From positions 5,146,001-5,210,000 of the forward strand of contig NZ_CP118527.1 in assembly GCF_028885415.1 (NCBI RefSeq): a DNA stretch of 64,000 bases. Reading direction: 5' to 3'. This document shows, piece after piece, positions 53,204-61,106 of this stretch. The translations under genes were made by a program, and so were the position numbers. The DNA comes from Streptomyces coeruleorubidus (GTDB lineage: Bacteria > Actinomycetota > Actinomycetes > Streptomycetales > Streptomycetaceae). The notes below the pieces were generated by a model. The model was not told the DNA's origin and made no database searches. It was given only the letters and a program-made list of their open reading frames with translations. Positions within the stretch are counted from its first letter, which is position 1; each line of letters opens with the position of its first letter.

Positions 53204-53515
53204 TCATGCGTCCAGGGGCGCGGCGCCGAGCAGTTCCGACGCGGTCTGGAGCGGAGTGGGGACGCGCACGGGCGCGGCCTCGGGGTGGGCGTGGCAGGTG
53301 AAGCCGAGGCGGGTCATGGCCCGGATGACTTCGCTGCCGGTGAAGTCGCGGCGGTCCTGTCGGGTGACGACCTGGCCCACCTGCTTGACGGGGTAGCGGC
53401 GGCGGCCGATGGTCACGGACTCACCTGTGACGATCTCGGGCGTGACGCCCTTCATCGAGGCCAGCACCCCGCTCTTGGTCAGGTCGAACGGGTACCGGGC
53501 GATGACACAGCGCAT
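53204..53515 (-). CDS. SCO5918-family protein
   Basis: 103 residues, compact and basic, with MRCVIARYPFDLTKSGVLASMKG at the start, ESVTIGRRRYPVKQVGQVVTRQDRRDFTG in the middle and AMTRLGFTCHAHPE. This matches the SCO5918 family of S. coelicolor, found with the DEAD-box helicase and cold-shock genes. It may be RNA-related by context. Function unknown. ATG at 53515. Last gene before the terminator at 53136. Confidence 0.82.
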   Translation of the reverse strand: MRCVIARYPFDLTKSGVLASMKGVTPEIVTGESVTIGRRRYPVKQVGQVVTRQDRRDFTGSEVIRAMTRLGFTCHAHPEAAPVRVPTPLQTASELLGAAPLDA

Positions 53516-53563
53516 GATGCCCCCACGGGGAGAAGGAGAGAACGGCTGACCGGGCGAGGCGGA

Positions 53564-53923
53564 TCAGCAGGACAGGGCGAGGACGCCCGGGGCCCGGCCG
53601 GGCTCGCCGACGGCGGCGGTCCGGGGGAGGGGTGAGCCGAACGGTCCGTCGAGGACGTCCCGCAGTCGGGTCCGGTCCGTGTACGTGGAACTGCCGCGGT
53701 GAACGGCGAGTTCGGCCCGGGTGACCGAGCCCGTGCACTGGTCGTCCCCGTCACACAGGAGGAGGTACTCGACACGGGCACCGGCCATGACGGACAGGGC
53801 GACCTCGACGGTCATGTCGTCCCGGACCCGGGGGCCGGACGTGTCCATGGCGTCCACCATGGACACGAGAGAGGGATCCGCCTGCTGGCCCTGCGTCTGA
53901 ACCGGTGTCAAAGCTGCCTCCAC
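53564..53923 (-). CDS. CBS-domain-like protein
   Basis: 119 residues with one CBS-pair half visible: GPRVRDDMTVEVALSVMAGARVEYLLLCDGDDQCTGSVTRAEL (residues about 32-75), then a strand/helix TRLRDVLDGPFGS. These modules bind adenine nucleotides or RNA-like ligands. The GTG at 53923 was chosen as the only start giving the full N-terminus; its Shine-Dalgarno sequence is weak. It lies between the helicase and SCO5918-family genes, all on the same strand. Confidence 0.75.
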   Translation of the reverse strand: MEAALTPVQTQGQQADPSLVSMVDAMDTSGPRVRDDMTVEVALSVMAGARVEYLLLCDGDDQCTGSVTRAELAVHRGSSTYTDRTRLRDVLDGPFGSPLPRTAAVGEPGRAPGVLALSC

Positions 53924-53957
53924 GGAGATGGGTGAGCTGAGGATCGACGCAACAGGC

Positions 53958-55448
53958 CTAGGCCGCCGGGTCGTAGGCGGGCCGCTGCGCCCTGCGCCGT
54001 CCCGCCTGTCCGGTGGGGCGCCCCTGGACGGGGCGGTTGCGGCGGCCCCGGGACGAGGGGGCCCCGGAAGACGCGGCACGGCGGGGATGCGCCGGGGCCG
54101 GTGCGGCGATGACGACAGGCACACCGGACGGGGTCTGGGCGCCTGTGATGCGGCTCAGTTCCGCTTCTCCCGAACGCACCGGGGTGACCTGGGGGGTGAT
54201 GGCGGCCGAAGCCATCAGCCGGTTCATGCCGCGGCGCTGGCCGGGTGTCACGAGGGTGACGACGCTGCCTGACTCGCCGGCGCGGGCGGTACGGCCGCCG
54301 CGGTGCAGGTAGTCCTTGTGGTCGGTGGGCGGATCGACGTTGACGACCAGGTCGAGGTTGTCGACGTGGATGCCGCGGGCCGCGACGTTGGTCGCCACCA
54401 GCACCGTCACATGGCCGGTCTTGAACTGGGCGAGGGTGCGCGTGCGCTGGGGCTGGGACTTGCCGCCGTGCAGAGCCGCGGCGCGGACGCCGTTGTTCAG
54501 CAGGTGCTCGGTCAGCCGGTCCACGGCGCGCTTGGTGTCCAGGAACATGATCACCCGGCCGTCCCGCGCCGCGATCTCGGTCGTCGTACGGTGCTTGTCC
54601 GCTTCGTGCACGTGCAGCACGTGGTGCTCCATCGTGGTGACCGCACCCGCCGACGGGTCGACGGAGTGGACCACCGGGTCCGTCAGATAGCGGCGGACGA
54701 GCAGGTCGACGTTGCGGTCCAGGGTGGCGGAGAAGAGCATCCGCTGCCCCTCGGGGCGCACCTGGTCGAGCAGGGCGGTGACCTGGGGCATGAAGCCCAT
54801 GTCGGCCATCTGGTCGGCCTCGTCGAGGACGGTGATGGCGACGTCGTCCAGTCGGCAGTCACCACGGTCGATGAGGTCCTTGAGCCGCCCCGGCGTCGCG
54901 ACGACGACCTCGGCACCGGACCGCAGCGCACCCGCCTGCCGGCCGATCGACATGCCGCCGACCACGGTGGCCAGCTTCAGCCGCACGGAGCGGGCGTACG
55001 GGGTGAGCGCGTCGGTCACCTGCTGGGCGAGCTCGCGGGTGGGGACCAGGATCAGGGCGAGCGGCTGCCGTGCCGCCGCGCGCCGGCCTGCCGTACGGGC
55101 CAGCAGTGCGAGGCCGAAGGCGAGGGTCTTGCCCGACCCGGTACGGCCGCGGCCGAGCACGTCACGCCCGGCGAGGGAGTTCGGCAGGGTCGCCCCCTGG
55201 ATGGGGAACGGCACGGTCACGCCCTCGTGGCCGAGCGCGGCCAGCAGCGGCGCGGGCAGGGCGAGGTCGGCGAACGCCTCGACGGCGGGCAGCGCGGGCG
55301 TGGTCGTCACCGGCAGCGCGAACTCCCCCTGGGGAGCGGCCGGTCGGCGCTCGTAGCCCTTGGAGCGTCGCGGAGCCCCCGAGCCCTTGGCGGCACCCCG
55401 GGAGCGGTCGTAGGTGCGGGTCGGACGGGCGGTGCGTGCGCGGTTCAA
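53958..55448 (-). CDS. DEAD-box RNA helicase
   Basis: 496-residue ATP-dependent RNA helicase. All motifs are present: Q-motif region VPFPIQGATLPNSLAGRD, I GRTGSGKT, Ia PTRELAQQV, Ib TPGR, II VLDEADQM (DEAD), III SAT, IV VIMFLDTKRAVDRL, V ATNVAARGIHV and VI HRGGRTARAG. Basic low-complexity tails flank the core. The start is TTG at 55448, with a clear GAGGAAGG 6 nt upstream. The in-frame ATG at 55481 has no such site. It lies downstream of the cold-shock gene but past its terminator. Probably unwinds RNA at low temperature. Confidence 0.93.
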   Translation of the reverse strand: MNRARTARPTRTYDRSRGAAKGSGAPRRSKGYERRPAAPQGEFALPVTTTPALPAVEAFADLALPAPLLAALGHEGVTVPFPIQGATLPNSLAGRDVLGRGRTGSGKTLAFGLALLARTAGRRAAARQPLALILVPTRELAQQVTDALTPYARSVRLKLATVVGGMSIGRQAGALRSGAEVVVATPGRLKDLIDRGDCRLDDVAITVLDEADQMADMGFMPQVTALLDQVRPEGQRMLFSATLDRNVDLLVRRYLTDPVVHSVDPSAGAVTTMEHHVLHVHEADKHRTTTEIAARDGRVIMFLDTKRAVDRLTEHLLNNGVRAAALHGGKSQPQRTRTLAQFKTGHVTVLVATNVAARGIHVDNLDLVVNVDPPTDHKDYLHRGGRTARAGESGSVVTLVTPGQRRGMNRLMASAAITPQVTPVRSGEAELSRITGAQTPSGVPVVIAAPAPAHPRRAASSGAPSSRGRRNRPVQGRPTGQAGRRRAQRPAYDPAA

Positions 55449-55584
55449 GCGGAACCTTCCTCGATGTGAGCTGGTAGGCACGTAGCAAGGAATTTCCGCA
55501 GCAAAATGAACGGCGCAGAGAATCGCGAGAACGAGCCTGAGATGTTGGACGCGGCCTTATTGTCACGCGCCCTGAAAAGCAGCG

Positions 55585-55620
55585 AGCTGGGGCCCGCACC
55601 CCAAGGTGCGGGCCCCAGCT
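55585..55620 (-). terminator. Intrinsic terminator of the cold-shock gene
   Basis: Perfect 16-bp stem (55585-55600 with 55605-55620) and a 4-nt loop, followed on the minus strand by CGCTGCTTTT. It lies 26 bp past the csp stop and so separates csp from the helicase gene. Confidence 0.88.
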
Positions 55621-55646
55621 GCGAAATATGCGTTACTGCCGCGATG

Positions 55647-55850
55647 TCAGGCGGGAACGATGTTCTCGGCCGTCGGGCCCTTCTGGCCCTGCGCGATGTC
55701 GAAGGACACCTTCTGGCCTTCCAGCAGCTCACGGAAGCCCTGGGCAGCGATGTTGGAGTAGTGGGCGAAGACGTCGGCGCCGCCGCCGTCCTGCTCGATG
55801 AAGCCGAAGCCCTTTTCCGCGTTGAACCACTTCACGGTGCCAGTAGCCAT
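55647..55850 (-). CDS. Cold-shock protein, CspA family
   Basis: 67-residue cold-shock domain protein, an RNA chaperone. [20 protein letters not shown] carries RNP1 (KGFGFI), DVFAHYSNI carries RNP2, and [20 protein letters not shown] closes the barrel. Excellent GAAGGAG 8 nt before the ATG. Single-gene transcript with its own terminator. The A+T-richer leader upstream (55851-55960) is in keeping with csp 5' UTR control, but no specific thermosensor fold was established. Confidence 0.95.
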   Translation of the reverse strand: MATGTVKWFNAEKGFGFIEQDGGGADVFAHYSNIAAQGFRELLEGQKVSFDIAQGQKGPTAENIVPA

Positions 55851-56282
55851 GTTAATTCTCCTTCGGAGACGATGTTCGGAATTCGCCCTGTGCGGATTCC
55901 GCGTCGCCGTGCTGATTACCCCGTAGGAAAATGAACCTTCTGGCAACCACACCTGCAACTGAGATCGACAGTAGCATGGCGCGGCCGGCGCCGTGCGGAT
56001 CGATAATTCCGCCCCGGCAGGCGGTCGAGGAATACTCGCCGTGTGCCGCGCCAATTTCTCATCTCGCAAAAACAGATATTGGTCCCGCGCGGACGCACTG
56101 TTCCTGTCGGTGCTTCCGGCCGCAGCGCCATGACCTCCCGTGATGATCCCTGGGCCGCGGCCGCCGCCACCAGCCGGCGGGACCACGACGAACGCGCCGG
56201 GACCCCGCGATCGCGATGAAGGTCACATCGGCAAACGGGTGACCCGCCGGAGGACCCGGCGGCGGAGAAGCGGGCGGGACGG
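55851..56282. other. 432-bp csp leader and intergenic DNA
   Basis: No gene supported. The csp promoter and leader must lie in the part next to 55850. There are A+T-richer patches near 55910-55945 and 56050-56080 and CGGAAT/ATTCCG inverted half-sites at 55876 and 55890. A 70-codon plus-strand frame here has no ribosome-binding site or recognisable sequence. Confidence 0.5.
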
Positions 56283-57113
56283 TCAGCGAGTGCCGTCCAG
56301 CAGATCGCTGATCTGTTCGTGGAGTTCGTGCGGCAGGCGGATGGTCCAGCGATCGGCCGCCTCGGCGGCCAGGTCCCGGCTCCAGCGCCAGCTGTCGGAC
56401 GCCGCCGTTCGCACCTCGGGCCGACGGGCGGCGGCGGTGGTGGCGGTGTAGCGGTCCCGGTCGGCGGCGGGCAGGTCCTGTTCCAGCGCGCGGCTGGGGG
56501 TGAGCCAGTGGGCCGTGCTGTCGCGCAGGAGGCGGCAGAGCTGGAGCTGCTGCGGCGCGATGACGGTGTGCAACAGGGCATGGGCCCGGGCGGTCTCGCC
56601 GCGGGCCAGGACGTGGGCGAGCATGAGCGTCCAGTTGGCCAGCTCGTCGATGAGCTGCCGGGCCGTCGCCGCGGGCTCGGGCGGGCGGAACTCGGCCAGT
56701 TGCCGGGCGGCGCGGGTCAGCCGGCCGGTGCGGTCGAGCAGGACGGCGTCGTCGGGGCGGGGAAGGTGCACCATCCCCTGCCACGTCGGTACTTCGTCGA
56801 TGCCGGGGCCCGCGGCGGTGAGGTGGAACTCGCCGCGCATCAGGTCGTCGAAGACGACCGCGAGGATGCCGTACATGTTGGTGTACGCCAGCTTGAGCGG
56901 GGCGAGTTGTGCCAGGAAGGCGAGGCCGTCGAAGTCGGCGACGTGGTCGTCCTGGATGTAGAGGTAGGCCTCGATGTCGGAATGGGCGTCGGCCTCGCCC
57001 AGGGTCCACGAGCCGTAGAGCAGCACGCCCTCCAGACGGGAGTCGGCGTGGGCGAGCTGCCGCAGGCGGGCGATGCGGTCATCCAGGGCGGGGCAGGCGG
57101 AACGCTTGTCCAT
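56283..57113 (-). CDS. Lincosamide nucleotidyltransferase-like (Lnu(B/F)-type) protein
   Basis: 276-residue nucleotidyltransferase. The Pol-beta-fold motif LLYGSWTLGEADAHSDIEAY (GS at 34-35, DxE at 46/48) and the block YTNMYGILAVVFDDLMRGEFHL (about residues 77-98) match, by recall, the corresponding segments of LnuB/LnuF lincosamide nucleotidyltransferases over the same total length. A C-terminal helical domain follows. It may inactivate a lincosamide or another hydroxylated antibiotic by adenylylation, though a native substrate is equally possible. ATG at 57113. Single gene. Confidence 0.82.
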   Translation of the reverse strand: MDKRSACPALDDRIARLRQLAHADSRLEGVLLYGSWTLGEADAHSDIEAYLYIQDDHVADFDGLAFLAQLAPLKLAYTNMYGILAVVFDDLMRGEFHLTAAGPGIDEVPTWQGMVHLPRPDDAVLLDRTGRLTRAARQLAEFRPPEPAATARQLIDELANWTLMLAHVLARGETARAHALLHTVIAPQQLQLCRLLRDSTAHWLTPSRALEQDLPAADRDRYTATTAAARRPEVRTAASDSWRWSRDLAAEAADRWTIRLPHELHEQISDLLDGTR

Positions 57114-57451
57114 GACGGGGTGGGTTCCCTCAGGTGAGCGTGCGGGCAGGCTGACGGAGCCCGGCGTCAGCCGGGCGGATGCCGGTGGACCGTGCCGGTC
57201 CGCTCAGATGAAGTTGGCCATGATCGGGAGCATAGTGGACCCCCTCGGCCGCCGACCCGCCGATCCGGCGTGGGGGCTCGGCCCGGATATTCGCATGGCC
57301 GCTGCCGCCGGCTACTCGGCGTCCAGCCCTTGCCTCACGCCGGCGGCCCCGGGCCGGTCATGTCCGCCGCCCGCGACCATCTCCACTCCCTCAACGCCGA
57401 ACTCGCCGAGCAGTACTGGGGCGTCCCGCCCGGATCGGGGCGCTGCCGAAG
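57114..57451. other. 338-bp intergenic region, possible 5' gene relic
   Basis: On the plus strand, an ATG at about 57359 opens MSAARDHLHSLNAELAEQYW, which looks like a real N-terminus. The frame runs out after some 35 codons into the 3' end of the phosphatase gene. It is probably a truncated relic. Nothing else recognised. Confidence 0.4.
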
Positions 57452-58693
57452 TCAGTCGAGGACGGCCAGGTGATCGGCATCGCCGCCTCGCCACTCGACG
57501 AGGAAGATGGTCGCGTCGTCGCTGGTGGTGCCGCCACGCTCGTGTTTCAGGGCGTGGGAGAGCGCTCGCACCACCGCCCGTGCATCGGTGCGGTCGCGGA
57601 GGATCCGGTCGGTCCACTCGATGAGCTGCTCCTCACCGAACTGTTCCCCGCCGGGCTGGCGCTCCTCGATCAGGCCGTCGGTGAAGCACAGCAACCGGTC
57701 CCCGGGCCGCAGCAGCCGCTCGCTGACCACCGGCTCCTCACCGCCGAAGCCGACCGGCAACGTGGTCGGGCTCTCCAGCCGGTCCACCACGGCGCGGTCG
57801 CGGATCAGGAGCGGAGCCGGGTGGCCGGCGTTGACCCAGTGCAGCCGGCCTGTGGCGATGTTCAGCACCATCATCTGCGCGGTGACGAAGTGGTCGTGGC
57901 CGAACTGCTCGTTGATGGCCCTGTCCATGTACGCGTACACCTGCGACAGATCGGTATGGGCCCGTCGCGTGTGGCGATAGGCACCGACGGCCACCGTCGC
58001 CATGGTCGCCGCATCCAGCCCGTGGCCCATCGCGTCGAGCATGGCCACGTGAAGGATGTCGCCGTTGAGGGCGTAGTCGAAGCTGTCGCCTGCCACGTCG
58101 TAGGCGGGCTCCAGGATCCCGGCCACCTCGACCTGCGGAACAGTCATCGACAGCGGGGGCAGCAACGACCACTGGATCTCCGCGGCCACGCTCATCGGGG
58201 CGCTGCGGCGGGCCTGGAAGAACTGGTCGGTGTAGGCGTCCTTGGTGACGATCATGTCCGCGACCAGACCGGCGAGTCTGCGGAGCAACCGCCGGTCGTC
58301 GTCATCGACCCTGTCCAGGGTGACGGCCACCACCCCGATCTGGTCGCTGCCGTCCAGCAGCGGCAGGTACATCCGCACACTGTCGCCCTGCGGCACCTCT
58401 ACCGTTCTGCGGCTGAGGAACGCCTCGCCGGCGGGGGAGTCCTCGACCGGCTCGGGGCCGCCGACCTTCAGCCTCCGGCCCGGCAGTGGCACCAGCAGTA
58501 CCTGTTCGTAGTCCTGCAGGAGGATGGAGACCTCCCGCCCCCCGACCCTGGCCACCTCTTCCGCGATCAGCGGGGCGATCAACTCCGGCGGCATCTCGTG
58601 GGCCCGGTCCAGCAGCACCCCCAGCAGCCGTTCGCCGAACCCCTCCGACCGGTCCACCCCGATCCTGTCCCGCTCCCGCCCACCGTCCGTCAT
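57452..58693 (-). CDS. GAF-PP2C (SpoIIE-type) serine phosphatase
   Basis: 413 residues. An N-terminal GAF-like sensor (about 25-155) precedes a PP2C/SpoIIE phosphatase domain (175-400). Metal-binding acidic motifs are present: AYDVAGDSFDYAL, LDAMGHGLDAA, and TDGLIEER with the final SDDATIFLVEW. In Streptomyces such phosphatases reverse phosphorylation of anti-anti-sigma factors. The target is not encoded nearby. The ATG is close to the ABM-like gene (21 bp), so both may be cotranscribed. Confidence 0.9.
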   Translation of the reverse strand: MTDGGRERDRIGVDRSEGFGERLLGVLLDRAHEMPPELIAPLIAEEVARVGGREVSILLQDYEQVLLVPLPGRRLKVGGPEPVEDSPAGEAFLSRRTVEVPQGDSVRMYLPLLDGSDQIGVVAVTLDRVDDDDRRLLRRLAGLVADMIVTKDAYTDQFFQARRSAPMSVAAEIQWSLLPPLSMTVPQVEVAGILEPAYDVAGDSFDYALNGDILHVAMLDAMGHGLDAATMATVAVGAYRHTRRAHTDLSQVYAYMDRAINEQFGHDHFVTAQMMVLNIATGRLHWVNAGHPAPLLIRDRAVVDRLESPTTLPVGFGGEEPVVSERLLRPGDRLLCFTDGLIEERQPGGEQFGEEQLIEWTDRILRDRTDARAVVRALSHALKHERGGTTSDDATIFLVEWRGGDADHLAVLD

Positions 58694-58714
58694 CGCCGTT
58701 CGCTGACGCGGGCG

Positions 58715-59017
58715 TCAGGCAGCGCCGCTGACGCCCGGAGCGACGAAGCGCCTGTGGAGAGGGAAGAACTCCGGCTGGGGGTCGCTCTTCACCCCAAGCT
58801 CGCCCTTGAGCACAGGTTCGATCCTGCCGGCGATGAACCGGGCGAAGTGCTCCTCCGATTCCCAGATGTCGAGCACGTTCAGGCCGTCGGCGGTGAACCA
58901 CGCCGCGTGCAGCACGCACCCGTCCGGGGACTCCTCTTCCCAGCGCACCCTCTGGCGCACCGCGTCGTACAACTCGGGCGTGATCTCGGGCCAGACGAAG
59001 GTCATCACGACTGCCAT
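58715..59017 (-). CDS. Small antibiotic-biosynthesis-monooxygenase (ABM)-like protein
   Basis: 100 residues with a dimeric alpha-beta-barrel pattern: ELYDAVRQRVRWEEESPDG, LHAAWFTADGLNVLDIWESEEHFARFIAGR and a C-terminal FFPLHRRFVAPG strand. Members may be monooxygenases or haem-degrading enzymes, but most are uncharacterised. The start at 59017 has GAGAGG. ATG at 59005 is the alternative. Confidence 0.8.
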   Translation of the reverse strand: MAVVMTFVWPEITPELYDAVRQRVRWEEESPDGCVLHAAWFTADGLNVLDIWESEEHFARFIAGRIEPVLKGELGVKSDPQPEFFPLHRRFVAPGVSGAA

Positions 59018-59137
59018 GGACGTGCCTCTCAATCGCCTCGGCGCGACGCGGCGCGGCGCGGTCTGCGCGGGGTACGTACGACGACGCTAAGCAGCCCGGG
59101 CCTACGAGGCACTTCTGGGCGGGCCATTCGGCGGTCG

Positions 59138-59563
<426 letters not shown>

Positions 59564-59611
59564 GACTCGTCGCCTGACGCGCTTCCGCCGTCGGGCAGAG
59601 GGTGATCGCTC

Positions 59612-60052
59612 CTAACCGGCGCCTGCGGCGGTCCAGGTGATGTGAGGGGGCTCGACGCGTGCGCACAGGGGTCCGCCCTGCGCGTCGGTCAGGCCGAGGC
59701 GTCCGACCAGCAGTCCGTCGCGTGCGGCGGTGGTGAGTACGTCGGCGGGGATGACGTCGAGCATCAGCTTGGCGCGGCGGAACATCGTGAAGAGGCCCGA
59801 CTCGTCGACCGTGCCCCACGACAGGTAGATGAACCGCCGGCCCAGACGGTCCTGCACGTAGGGGCCTTTGATCTCGATGCCGGTCGGCGAGGTGCTCGTG
59901 GTGCACTCCAGGGTCCATGTCGCGGACGGTGCGTCGCCGGGCTGTGGCTCGAGGAGTTCGGCCGGGCGGTCGCGGCGTTGTACGGCGACGTGGAGGTCGC
60001 CGTACGCGGGGAGCTTGCCGGGCAGGTCGACGGCGTCGATGCGGATGCGCAT
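59612..60052 (-). CDS. DUF5990 family protein
   Basis: 146 residues. It opens with the family-typical MRIRIDAVDLPGKLP, then AVQRRDRPAELLEPQPGD, WTLECTTSTSPTGIEIKGPYVQDRLGRRFIYLSWG (strands) and a C-terminal GRLGLTDAQGGPLCARVEPPHITW. Unknown role. ATG at 60052 was chosen from family length; ATGs at 60061 (other frame) and 60064 are also near. Single gene. Confidence 0.82.
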   Translation of the reverse strand: MRIRIDAVDLPGKLPAYGDLHVAVQRRDRPAELLEPQPGDAPSATWTLECTTSTSPTGIEIKGPYVQDRLGRRFIYLSWGTVDESGLFTMFRRAKLMLDVIPADVLTTAARDGLLVGRLGLTDAQGGPLCARVEPPHITWTAAGAG

Positions 60053-60095
60053 GGCAGCCATCATGCCGCCATCGTCCGAGCAGAGGTCATGCGGC

Positions 60096-60887
60096 TCAGT
60101 GGTCGTCGCGGAGGGTGGTCGCGATGCCGTTGCTGATCACGACCTCGGCGGTGAAGCCCTTCTTGGCGGCCGTCTCCAGTTCGGCCTCGGTGCACTCGGT
60201 GCCGCCCTGGCCGCCCTCACCCGTGTTCGTGTCACCGCAGATGTCGCCGTAGCCCCAGATCTCGGTGTCCTCGGCGACGAGGAACTGCTGCTCGACGCCC
60301 TTCATGTCGGAGACCGTGTACTTGCCCGGCGCCAGGTACGAGACGTTGCCGAACCAGGTTCCGCTGACTCCCTTGCCCTCGTCGATGCCCTCGACGACGG
60401 TCTCGCGAGAGCCGGAGCCGGAGCCGGAGCCGGCCTCCTGCTGAGCGGCACGCCGCTCGGTCACCAGCGTCGCGATGCCGTTCTGCATCTCCACGTCGGC
60501 GCCCACGGCGTCCTTCTTCGTGGCCGCCTCCAGCTGGTCCGGCGTGCACGGCGCGTCCACCTTGGACCCCGCTTCGCCGCATATCGTGCCGACGCCGTAG
60601 ACCTCGGTGTCGTCGGCGACCAGGAACTGCTGGTCGCCCTTGCCCGGCACGGACACGATGTACTTGCCCGGGGCGAGGTAGCTGACCTCGCCGTTCTTGA
60701 ACGAGCCGCTGACGCCCTTCGCCTTCGAGCCCGGCTTTAAGTCCGACGCCTTCTCCGCGACCGCCGCCGCGCCCGCTGCGCTCTTGCCCGACGAACTGTC
60801 GCCGGTGCCGTTCTGGCACGCCGCCATCAGCAGCCCGGCGGTGATCGCGGCGGTGGCGACGGCGGCCTTGCGCAAGTGGCGGTTCAT
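60096..60887 (-). CDS. Lipoprotein with an internally duplicated domain
   Basis: 263 residues. Signal MNRHLRKAAVATAAITAGLL ending in lipobox LMAAC, then two copies of an approximately 88-residue domain. Copy 1 (about 57-145) reads KGVSGSFKNGEVSYLAPGKY, QQFLVADDTEVYG, CTPDQLEAATKK and NGIATLV. Copy 2 (about 170-258) reads KGVSGTWFGNVSYLAPGKYT, QQFLVAEDTEIWG, CTEAELETAAKK and NGIATTL. Each has a Cys pair. They are joined by a GSGSGSG linker. ATG with GGAAGGAACC. No known family recognised. Envelope ligand binding is a guess. Confidence 0.8.
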   Translation of the reverse strand: MNRHLRKAAVATAAITAGLLMAACQNGTGDSSSGKSAAGAAAVAEKASDLKPGSKAKGVSGSFKNGEVSYLAPGKYIVSVPGKGDQQFLVADDTEVYGVGTICGEAGSKVDAPCTPDQLEAATKKDAVGADVEMQNGIATLVTERRAAQQEAGSGSGSGSRETVVEGIDEGKGVSGTWFGNVSYLAPGKYTVSDMKGVEQQFLVAEDTEIWGYGDICGDTNTGEGGQGGTECTEAELETAAKKGFTAEVVISNGIATTLRDDH

Positions 60888-61106
60888 CACGGAGGTTCCT
60901 TCCGAAGTGGGGAGTGGTAGGGAGCCGGCGGCTCTGCGCCGGGTTCCCGCTCTGTGCTGACTATGAGGAGCCCCGGAGCCCTCAGGTCGCGCCCGTCTTC
61001 TCTTCAGGACACCGCCGTGACACAGCAACACATCGGCTGTGGACGGCGGTTCGTCGACGCGCCGCCTTGCGTCAGTCGGCCGTGCGTCAGTCGGCCGTGT
61101 GTCCTG

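Noticed and set aside
55931..56143. Small plus-strand frame upstream of the cold-shock gene
   Set aside because: No ribosome-binding site, no protein-like pattern, and it lies in the csp leader/promoter region.
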